Part shown: piece by piece, positions 1 through 5,203 of the stretch | Layout of the letters: every line of letters begins with the position of its first letter | How positions within the stretch are numbered: position 1 is the stretch's first letter | Source of the DNA: CAJINA01 sp964647585 | Lineage (GTDB): Bacteria > Desulfobacterota > Desulfobacteria > Desulfobacterales > CAJINA01 | Length of the DNA stretch: 6,554 bases | Assembly (NCBI GenBank): GCA_964647585.1 | Contig: CAZYGG010000119.1 | Span: forward strand, 1 to 6,554 | Direction: 5' to 3' | The notes under the pieces: model-generated | What the model saw: only the letters and a program-made list of their open reading frames with translations | Databases searched by the model: none | Told to the model about the DNA's origin: nothing | Position numbers and translations under genes: made by a program

Positions 1-36
1 AAAAATCTGAGAAGCGGCAATCAACCAAGCTGCCGC
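1..36 (-). terminator. Possible weak intrinsic terminator after etfBA
   Basis: On the minus strand a 6-bp perfect stem (GCGGCA at 14-19 against TGCCGC at 31-36) with an 11-nt loop is followed by eight bases and then a run of five T (positions 5 to 1), which may continue beyond the window. The gap between stem and T-run is longer than in a classical Rho-independent terminator, and it sits about 200 nt past the etfA stop. It is therefore a candidate only. Confidence 0.25.
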
Positions 37-96
37 GCAGCGGTTTCGTGCAACTGCTATGAACCCCTACATATCAGATAGCCGGAAAGTTTTGTG

Positions 97-111
97 ATAT
101 CTCTGAGATAT
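97..111. repeat. Perfect 15-bp palindrome, operator-like
   Basis: ATATCTC-T-GAGATAT has two perfect 7-bp arms around one central base. It is immediately followed by a second set of overlapping small palindromes (113-127). The compact dyad could be a dimeric regulator's binding site for a gene left of the window, or a small stem in the etfA 3' UTR. No regulator can be named from the sequence. Confidence 0.4.
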
Positions 112-112
112 A

Positions 113-127
113 TGAACCTGTTCAGGT
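113..127. repeat. Overlapping short dyads next to the 97-111 palindrome
   Basis: TGAAC-CT-GTTCA (113-124) and ACCTG-TT-CAGGT (116-127) are overlapping 5-bp-arm dyads that start two bases after the 97-111 palindrome. Their closeness makes a regulatory cluster possible, but arms this short also occur by chance. Confidence 0.25.
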
Positions 128-134
128 ACCAAAT

Positions 135-159
135 CAACTGTGATGGTTAATACCAGTTG
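135..159. repeat. Short inverted repeat, 6-bp arms
   Basis: CAACTG at 135-140 is matched by CAGTTG at 154-159 across a 13-nt loop. It could form a small hairpin in RNA on either strand. There is no T-run beside it, so it is not called a terminator. Confidence 0.2.
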
Positions 160-244
160 GCGTTGAAACCAAATTTTTCACAGCCGACCAAACCCATATA
201 GGGTGCCGGCCTGGCGAAAAACACAAAATCGCTGTCTTGATAAC

Positions 245-1243
245 CTAATCTCTGACTCTCTCCTTGAGTGCCCGGATTATTCCCAGGCAGACCTGGTTTG
301 CATCGGCAACGATGGCCACATCCGCCATCTTCATCATGGTGGCGTTGGGATTCTTGTTGACCGCCACGATGAAGTCGGCACCCGTGAGCGCCGCGGTATG
401 CTGAATGGCCCCACTGATACCAAATGACAGGAGGATTTTCGGTTTGATGCTCTTGCCGGCCTGCCCCACCAGGGCATCGTGCCCTACCCAGTCGGAATAG
501 ACTACCGGTCGGGTAGCCCCCACTTCTCCGTTCATGAGTTCGGCGAGCTCGAACAGCTTTTTGAATTTGCCCTTGTTGCCCATACCGCGACCACCGGCAA
601 TCACGATATCGGCATCTTCGATTTTCTGTTTCCGGGATGGCCGGTGTTCAGAAGTGACACACCGGATCTTATCAGCGGGCAGGTCCGGCGGCAGGACCAG
701 GGGAACGATTTCGCCTGCGGCGTTGTAGTCGTGGGGTAGTTCCTGAAAGGTGCCCGGCCGGATAGTTGCCATCTGGGGGCGGTGATCCGGCGTGATGATT
801 CTGGCAATCAGATTTCCGCCAAAAGAAGGTGCGGTCTGGACAAGCCGCCCCTGATCATCTATCTCAAGGTCGATACAATCTGCGGTCAGCCCGGTCCCCA
901 GCTTCTTGGCGATCCGTGGCGCTATTTCCTTGCCGAACTGCGTGGCACCGACCAGCAGGGTTTCCGGATTGAATTTCCGCACGTATCTGCTCATTAAAAA
1001 GGTGTAGGTTTCAATGGAATACTGTTTGAGACCGGGATCGTCCGCCACATATACCCGGCTGGCCCCATGGGCAAAATATTCCGAGACAAACTCATCGACC
1101 TGGTGGCCGAGAACCACGGCACAAACTTCTCCGCCGGTTCGAGCGGCCAGATCCGTTGCCCGGGCCAGAATCTGGAGGGTCACCCGGTTGCGGAAATAAT
1201 TCCGGTAATCGCCGAACACCCATATGTCTTTACTGTGTGCCAT
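245..1243 (-). CDS. etfA: Electron transfer flavoprotein subunit alpha
   Basis: EtfA, 332 residues, is the FAD-carrying subunit of the soluble EtfAB heterodimer, which accepts electrons from acyl-CoA dehydrogenases and passes them on. The C-terminal FAD domain is clear: AGGRGMG at 216-222, GATRPVVYSDW at 242-252, VGQAGKS at 259-265, GISGAIQH at 275-282 and NKNPNA at 296-301, followed by the usual acidic MADVAIVAD stretch. The N-terminal domain has TGLTADC at 117-123, FGGN at 141-144 and HRPQMATIRPG at 154-164, the subtype common in clostridial and deltaproteobacterial EtfA, which includes electron-bifurcating members; sequence alone does not settle whether this one bifurcates. There is no N-terminal ferredoxin domain, and the length is typical. 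The ATG overlaps the etfB stop by one base (TGATG), with GAGG four bases upstream, so translation is probably coupled. The stop is TAG. Confidence 0.95.
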   Translation of the reverse strand: MAHSKDIWVFGDYRNYFRNRVTLQILARATDLAARTGGEVCAVVLGHQVDEFVSEYFAHGASRVYVADDPGLKQYSIETYTFLMSRYVRKFNPETLLVGATQFGKEIAPRIAKKLGTGLTADCIDLEIDDQGRLVQTAPSFGGNLIARIITPDHRPQMATIRPGTFQELPHDYNAAGEIVPLVLPPDLPADKIRCVTSEHRPSRKQKIEDADIVIAGGRGMGNKGKFKKLFELAELMNGEVGATRPVVYSDWVGHDALVGQAGKSIKPKILLSFGISGAIQHTAALTGADFIVAVNKNPNATMMKMADVAIVADANQVCLGIIRALKERVRD

Positions 1244-2076
1244 CAGGCCTCGTCATGTGCATGGGTTTTAAGATCTTTGCCCATGGCCCCGCTGATTATT
1301 TTCCCGTAATCGTCAAACAGCTCGTCGATGATCTTCTTGACAGCGCCCTTCAAGACCCGGTTCTCTTTCCGGGTTGTGGGAGAGTAAACCTCAATGATAC
1401 GGGTGGGCGAATCCTTGAGAGCATTAAACGCCTGGTCCAAGCCCAGCGCCTTTGCATCCACAATGCGAATATCCGTTGACGCAAAAGCGGTCTGTAGCCC
1501 CTCGAAGGTCGCGTACCTGGGTTTGTAAGCCGACAGGTCTATGGTCACCAGCCCCGGCAAATCCATTTCAAGAACTTCGAAGTAATCATCCACGTGGCGC
1601 TCGACTTCTACAAAACCATCCCTGATCGTCAAGCGGCGGGCATACCCGATATCCGGAATACCGAGTTCCTCGGCCAGTTGCGGACCAACCTGGCCGGTTT
1701 CGCTGTCGCTGGTCTGGCTGCCGCAGATAATCAGTTGGAAATCCGCAAATTCCTTTCGAATCAATTCACCCAGGATATAGCTGGTTAAATACGTATCAGC
1801 CCCGGCCATTCTCCGATCGGTCAGGAGGATGCCTGCATCCGCCCCCAGGGCTTTGGCTTCATACAGGACCTCTTCGGCCATGGGCGGCCCCATGGTAACC
1901 GCGCAGATTTCCGCAGGGCAGGTCGCCTTTATCTGAAGCGCGGCCTCCAGGGCCCGGCGGCTGGCCGGATCCATCATGCCCTGGGCAAGCTCCCGCTGCA
2001 GGGTACCGGTTTTTGAATCCCAGGGCAGTTCCGAAACCATGGGAACCTGTTTAATACAAACGATGATATTCAGCAT
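1243..2076 (-). CDS. etfB: Electron transfer flavoprotein subunit beta
   Basis: EtfB, 277 residues, is the partner of EtfA; in the family it binds AMP or, in bifurcating forms, a second FAD. It opens with the family hallmark IIVCIKQVP (4-12), followed by MGPPMAEE (62-69), LGADAGILLTDR (77-88), AGADT (91-95) and the nucleotide-loop region CGSQTSDSETGQVGP (118-132). The EtfB signature lies at about 157-196 (VERHVD, then LP and KPRYAT); the usual Asn of NxPRY is Tyr here (YKPRY). The C-terminal arm that wraps around EtfA in the family is present, with SPTRI at 223-227. The ATG at 2074-2076 has a strong GGGGGAGGA ribosome-binding site (complement of 2087-2095). Between it and the acyl-CoA dehydrogenase lies a 270-nt A+T-rich spacer, so it may have its own promoter. 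The etfB-etfA order is standard. Confidence 0.95.
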   Translation of the reverse strand: MLNIIVCIKQVPMVSELPWDSKTGTLQRELAQGMMDPASRRALEAALQIKATCPAEICAVTMGPPMAEEVLYEAKALGADAGILLTDRRMAGADTYLTSYILGELIRKEFADFQLIICGSQTSDSETGQVGPQLAEELGIPDIGYARRLTIRDGFVEVERHVDDYFEVLEMDLPGLVTIDLSAYKPRYATFEGLQTAFASTDIRIVDAKALGLDQAFNALKDSPTRIIEVYSPTTRKENRVLKGAVKKIIDELFDDYGKIISGAMGKDLKTHAHDEA

Positions 2077-2086
2077 ACTGTAGACA

Positions 2087-2095
2087 TCCTCCCCC
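2087..2095 (-). promoter_or_regulatory. Strong ribosome-binding site of etfB
   Basis: The minus strand reads GGGGGAGGA, followed after about 10 bases by the etfB ATG. It is an extended match to the 16S anti-Shine-Dalgarno sequence and confirms the start that gives the canonical EtfB N-terminus. Confidence 0.75.
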
Positions 2096-2113
2096 AGAGG
2101 GCATTGCTTAATG

Positions 2114-2280
2114 AAAATTCAAAATACGAATATCGAAATACGAAACAATTTCGAATGACAGAAATCAAAATGGTTTAAACAATCTGTTTGTCCGGTCGAT
2201 TGAATTGAGTTTTGTTTTGGTCATTGAAATTTTTGGTTTTATAGTTTGTTTCGGATTTCGGATTTTATCTCGAACATTGA
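2114..2280. repeat. A+T-rich imperfect inverted-repeat element (MITE-like)
   Basis: This spacer differs sharply in composition from the flanking genes. Its left half iterates short CGAA-containing words at roughly 9-10 base spacing (ATACGAA, TATCGAA, ATACGAA, TTTCGAA). CGAAATACGAAACAA at 2134-2148 is matched on the other strand by 2246-2260 with one mismatch in 15. Nested inside, TTTCGAATGAC (2149-2159) pairs with GTCATTGAAA (2220-2229) with a one-base bulge. The whole could fold into a long imperfect hairpin. It encodes no ORF of note and resembles small palindromic dispersed repeats; whether other copies exist in the genome is not visible here. It probably also contains the etfB promoter region, but I could not pick a convincing -35/-10 pair. 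Confidence 0.6.
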
Positions 2281-2309
2281 TATAGTCATCTGTTTTCCCT
2301 ATCAATTGG

Positions 2310-2335
2310 CACCATGATCAAGGACCTTTATGGTG
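2310..2335 (-). repeat. Small stem-loop just past the acyl-CoA dehydrogenase stop
   Basis: CACCAT (2310-2315) and ATGGTG (2330-2335) form a 6-bp stem, with a short AAGG/CCTT dyad in the loop. It lies 11 bases after the acyl-CoA dehydrogenase stop codon on the minus strand. No U-run follows, so it is at best a weak terminator or a 3'-end stabilising hairpin. Confidence 0.3.
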
Positions 2336-2346
2336 TAGGCAACCTT

Positions 2347-3495
2347 TCAGCTGGGTTGTGCGAGGATTGACCGGGCAATCACCATCTTCTGGACTTCGCT
2401 GGTGCCCTCATAGATTTGCGTCACCTTGGCATCCCGAAAATAGCGTTCCACGTCATACTCCTTAGAGTACCCATAGCCGCCGTGGATCTGCACCGCCAGA
2501 TCTGTCACCCTGCGGGCCGTGGCACTGCAGTGGAGTTTGGCCATGGAACTCTCGGCTGAAAACGGTTGGCCGCTGTCCTTGCGAGCCGCGGCCCGGTAGA
2601 GCAGCAATCGGGAGGCATCCAGTTCCGTGGCCATATCGGCCAGGTAATTTTGGATGGTTTGAAATTTCGACAGGGGTTTATTGAACTGCTGCCTTTCTTT
2701 TGCGTAGGATACCGAGTTATCAAAAGCCGCCTGGGCAATTCCCAGAGCCTGGGCGGCAATCCCGATACGGCCGGTATCCAGGGCACTCAGCCCGATTTTG
2801 AGCCCCTGCCCTATCCGTCCCAGAAGGTTTTGCCTGGGCACCTGGCAGTCTTCAAAAAAAAGTGAGGATACCGGGTTGGCCCGCATTCCGCAAAGATCTT
2901 CAATCTCGCCGACTGAAAAGCCGGGTCGGTCCTTTTCCACAATAAAGACGCTGGCCAAACTTTTTTTCGCTTGGCTTTCAGACACGGCAAACACAAGGAT
3001 GGTGCCGCAAACGCCACCGTTGGTCACAAAGATCTTCGTTCCATTGAGCACATATCCGTCTTCAACTTCAACGGCATGGGTTTCCACGCCACCCGCGTCG
3101 GACCCGGCATTGGCTTCAGTCAGGCAAAATGCCCCGATACTTTCTCCGGCAGTCATGGCCGGTACAAATCTTTCCTGCTGTTTCTGGGTGCCGAATTTAA
3201 GGATGGGATAAATCCCCACGCTGTTGTGGACAGTCACACAAAGTCCCAGCGCCGCCGATACCCTTGAAAGCTCTTCGATGACGATGGCATAGCTGATGGT
3301 ATCCAGCTCGGCGCCACCGTATTTTTTTGGCGCCTGGAGGCCAAAGAAGTTCAACGGCTTCATCTTATCCACGATTTCCCAGGGGAATCGTGCGTCCCGG
3401 TCCAGATCGGCCGCATGTGGTTTTATTTCACTCTCCGCAAACTCTCTGACCGTTTTGCGTACCAGCTGATGCTTCATACAGGGATTGAAATCCAA
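2347..3495 (-). CDS. Acyl-CoA dehydrogenase (FAD-dependent, EtfAB-linked)
   Basis: This 382-residue cytosolic flavoenzyme would introduce the alpha-beta double bond into an acyl-CoA and pass the electrons to EtfAB, encoded just downstream. Domain order is standard: N-terminal helical domain (about 1-120), beta domain with CLTEANAGSD (124-133) and FVTNGG (156-161) around the flavin, and C-terminal helical domain with GRIGIAAQALG (242-252), QIHGGYGY (336-343), YFRDAK (352-357) and IYEGTSEVQ (361-369). Glu363 is at the catalytic-base position of short/medium-chain enzymes (butyryl-CoA dehydrogenase type). Length is typical. The chosen start is TTG at 3495, which gives the family-typical MDF opening and has GGAGA six bases upstream; the in-frame ATG at 3477 has no such site and would trim the first helix. 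Chain-length specificity cannot be read from sequence alone. The stop is TGA. Confidence 0.95.
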   Translation of the reverse strand: MDFNPCMKHQLVRKTVREFAESEIKPHAADLDRDARFPWEIVDKMKPLNFFGLQAPKKYGGAELDTISYAIVIEELSRVSAALGLCVTVHNSVGIYPILKFGTQKQQERFVPAMTAGESIGAFCLTEANAGSDAGGVETHAVEVEDGYVLNGTKIFVTNGGVCGTILVFAVSESQAKKSLASVFIVEKDRPGFSVGEIEDLCGMRANPVSSLFFEDCQVPRQNLLGRIGQGLKIGLSALDTGRIGIAAQALGIAQAAFDNSVSYAKERQQFNKPLSKFQTIQNYLADMATELDASRLLLYRAAARKDSGQPFSAESSMAKLHCSATARRVTDLAVQIHGGYGYSKEYDVERYFRDAKVTQIYEGTSEVQKMVIARSILAQPS

Positions 3496-3501
3496 AACAA
3501 G

Positions 3502-3506
3502 TCTCC
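3502..3506 (-). promoter_or_regulatory. Ribosome-binding site that selects the TTG start
   Basis: The minus strand reads GGAGA, six bases before TTG at 3495-3493. The downstream ATG at 3477-3475 is preceded by no purine-rich Shine-Dalgarno-like sequence. This spacing, together with the MDF N-terminus typical of acyl-CoA dehydrogenases, supports initiation at TTG. Confidence 0.65.
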
Positions 3507-3510
3507 GTTG

Positions 3511-3870
3511 GTATTCCGAGAATTGGGGAGGTAATCTGAACGCCGAGATTGGCCAAAGAGGCCGTCTTTCAACCCGCCGGAGGCGGTTTCAGGGCGTTCA
3601 ATTTTAGCCAAGATCAAGGACGGCATGGTCTTTTCAATCGCAGGCATACTCCCTGTATTCCGAAGATTGAAAAGGCAGGCCGGACGCCGAGATTGGCCAA
3701 AAGGGAACGTCTTTCAACCCGCCGGAGGCGGTTTCAGGGCGTTCAATTTTGGTCAAGGTCAAGGACGGCATGGTCTTTTCAATCGCAGGCATACTCCCTG
3801 TATTCCGAAGATTGAAAAGGCAGGCCGGACGCCGAGATTGGCCAAAAGGGGACGTCCTGAAACCGCCTCC
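3511..3870. repeat. Tandem array of a 144/145-bp unit
   Basis: Two near-identical units lie at 3541-3684 (144 bp) and 3685-3829 (145 bp). They differ mainly in a small cluster after GGCCAAA and by three substitutions near 3606-3613. A truncated third copy begins at 3830 (27 bases with one mismatch, to 3856). A degenerate copy of the last 30 bases of the unit, about 20 of 30 matching and in register, sits at 3511-3540. Each unit carries TTGGCCAA, a CCGCC-GGA-GGCGG hairpin (3574-3586 in unit 1) and a perfect 10-bp inverted repeat CTTTTCAATC/GATTGAAAAG (3630-3639 with 3665-3674; 3775-3784 with 3810-3819). At 3856-3870, abutting the GAPDH stop, 15 bases are the inverse of the unit's GGAGGCGGTTTCAGG (3579-3593). 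The array fills nearly all of the GAPDH to acyl-CoA dehydrogenase spacer. Confidence 0.9.
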
Positions 3871-5103
3871 TCACATTTGTTCGGCAATACTCACCACCCG
3901 ATCCCCCAGCATATTGACATAGCTGCCCATTTCATTGTCGTACCAGCCATAAATAACCGACTGGGTTATCGGCACCCGAATCAACGGGGCGTTGAAGGAA
4001 GCAATCAGTTCTTTGTCGATACCCGGTACGTTCTCGAGGTCAACGGTCAATTCCGCGGTGCGGGTGTGGATCTCAGACCCCTCGATGGTAGCCGCCGCCC
4101 TCGGGATACCGACTATGTCGCAGGAAACATTCTGTTTGTGTGAATAGCGCAGGTATTTATGCGGGTCTATTTCCGCTGCCTGGCGGTAGATGTCCTTGAG
4201 CGCCTCCTTGGTGGTGGGGGCCCCGGACAGTGCCTCCTGAAGATTGAGAACCAGGATTATCAGGGACCCTGTGGCCGTGGGAATCCGCACGGATTCAGCG
4301 ATGAATCCGATCTGCTCCATCTCGGGAATCACCAGCCGCAGAGCTTTGGCTGCCCCGGTGCTGGTCAGGATGATGTTGTTCATGATGCTTCGATTTTTGC
4401 GCAGATCGGTCTTGCCCTGCTTGGGAAGCCGGTCCAGTACCTGCTGGGAGCCTGTTGCCGCGTGGACGGTGGCCATGGATGCCGACAGGATCCGCTGGGG
4501 GCCAAATGCATCCAGAAGTGGTTTCATCATATGGGCCAGGCAGGTGGTGGTACACGACGCGTTTGATATCAAATTATGTTTGCGGGGGTCATAAACATTA
4601 TCGTTAATGCCCATAACGGTCGTAGTGGCATCGTCCGGCATGGATGCCCCGATGTCCTTGATTTTAAAAGGGGCGGACACAATCACCTTTTCCGCCCCGG
4701 CGTCGATATGGCCCCGCATGGCGCCGCCCGGGTGATCCCCCGGTAAAACCGGATCCAGAAATTGACCGGTTGTATCCACGACCATACGCACACCCTGACC
4801 GCCCCAGTCAATGGCGGCTGGATTGCGGTCTTTGCGCAGAAAGGTAACCTTCACCCCGTCAATCAGCATTGTACCGTCTTTTTCGTTCAGATCGCTGATC
4901 AGAGGCTGGGCGTTGTGGCCATAAAGATAGCCGTGCAAAAGCCCGTAGGACGAATCTCTTTCCGTGTAATGGGCAATATCCACCAGGCTGGTCCCGGCCT
5001 CCCGGCCGATATTGACAATAATTTCAGAAAAATGTTTACGGCTGACATGGTGCCAGAGTGTCAGTTTACCGATCCGTCCAAACCCGTTGATGCCAAGTCT
5101 CAT
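3871..5103 (-). CDS. gap: Glyceraldehyde-3-phosphate dehydrogenase, long variant
   Basis: This protein would oxidatively phosphorylate glyceraldehyde 3-phosphate to 1,3-bisphosphoglycerate, or the reverse in gluconeogenesis. Visible features: Rossmann motif GINGFGRIG (4-12); catalytic SNASCTT with Cys184; TVHA with His214; an Arg of the phosphate site in LRKNRSI (Arg238); STGAAKA (248-254); and WYDNEMG (387-393). At 410 residues it is about 70 longer than the usual 330-340. Extra sequence lies in the N-terminal domain (about 55-83 and 117-135, which moves the catalytic Cys from about 150 to 184) and in the C-terminal half. After the second Rossmann strand the sequence is VNIGRE, where NAD-specific enzymes have an Asp (IND), so cofactor choice may differ. 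The ATG is preceded by a modest AAAGGGATCGGA. The TGA stop abuts the tandem array. A GAPDH-like enzyme with another substrate is possible but less likely. Confidence 0.9.
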   Translation of the reverse strand: MRLGINGFGRIGKLTLWHHVSRKHFSEIIVNIGREAGTSLVDIAHYTERDSSYGLLHGYLYGHNAQPLISDLNEKDGTMLIDGVKVTFLRKDRNPAAIDWGGQGVRMVVDTTGQFLDPVLPGDHPGGAMRGHIDAGAEKVIVSAPFKIKDIGASMPDDATTTVMGINDNVYDPRKHNLISNASCTTTCLAHMMKPLLDAFGPQRILSASMATVHAATGSQQVLDRLPKQGKTDLRKNRSIMNNIILTSTGAAKALRLVIPEMEQIGFIAESVRIPTATGSLIILVLNLQEALSGAPTTKEALKDIYRQAAEIDPHKYLRYSHKQNVSCDIVGIPRAAATIEGSEIHTRTAELTVDLENVPGIDKELIASFNAPLIRVPITQSVIYGWYDNEMGSYVNMLGDRVVSIAEQM

Positions 5104-5173
5104 ATCAATCCGATCCCTTTTACAAACATGTTGTTAAAATAAGAACTTAGTGAACAAATACCCTCAACGCGAC

Positions 5174-5190
5174 AGAGCGTACCCCGCTCT
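5174..5190 (-). repeat. Hairpin after the PPDK-like gene
   Basis: AGAGCG (5174-5179) and CGCTCT (5185-5190) form a perfect 6-bp GC-containing stem with a 5-nt loop, 13 bases past the PPDK-like stop on the minus strand. No T-run follows directly (GTCGCGTTGAGG comes next), so it may be a weak terminator, an attenuator, or a processing site between this gene and gap. The 100-nt spacer otherwise becomes A+T-rich toward gap and could hold the gap promoter; no clear -35/-10 pair was identified. Confidence 0.35.
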
Positions 5191-5203
5191 CCGGCCGGCA
5201 CGC

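Larger units (their letters stand above)
1..244. other. Non-coding spacer downstream of etfA
   Basis: No coding region that I can support lies here; the plus-strand ORF starting at 203 is antisense to the 3' end of etfA. The stretch holds several short palindromes listed separately (14-36, 97-111, 113-127, 135-159) and three copies of the hexamer ACCAAA at 128, 168 and 187, which may be chance. The next gene to the left lies outside the window, so I cannot tell whether this is only a 3' spacer or also another gene's upstream region. Confidence 0.6.

Noticed and set aside
114..123. GAAC-GTTC dyad as a LexA (SOS) box
   Set aside because: The spacer is two bases, whereas the Gram-positive-type box has four between GAAC and GTTC; there is also no SOS gene nearby.
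3630..3674. Intrinsic terminator from the CTTTTCAATC/GATTGAAAAG hairpin
   Set aside because: The stem is A+T-rich, the loop is long (25 nt) and no T-run follows on either strand.
3541..3856. CRISPR array
   Set aside because: The repeated unit is about 145 bp with no unique spacers, and there are no cas genes.
3549..4143. Plus-strand ORFs (3549-3815 and 3625-4143) running through the tandem repeats
   Set aside because: The two repeat units are read in different frames because of a one-base length difference, and one ORF continues antisense into gap. There is no sign of protein-level selection.
4159..4566. Plus-strand ORF of 135 codons
   Set aside because: It is entirely antisense to the conserved GAPDH catalytic region, and its translation resembles nothing I recognise.
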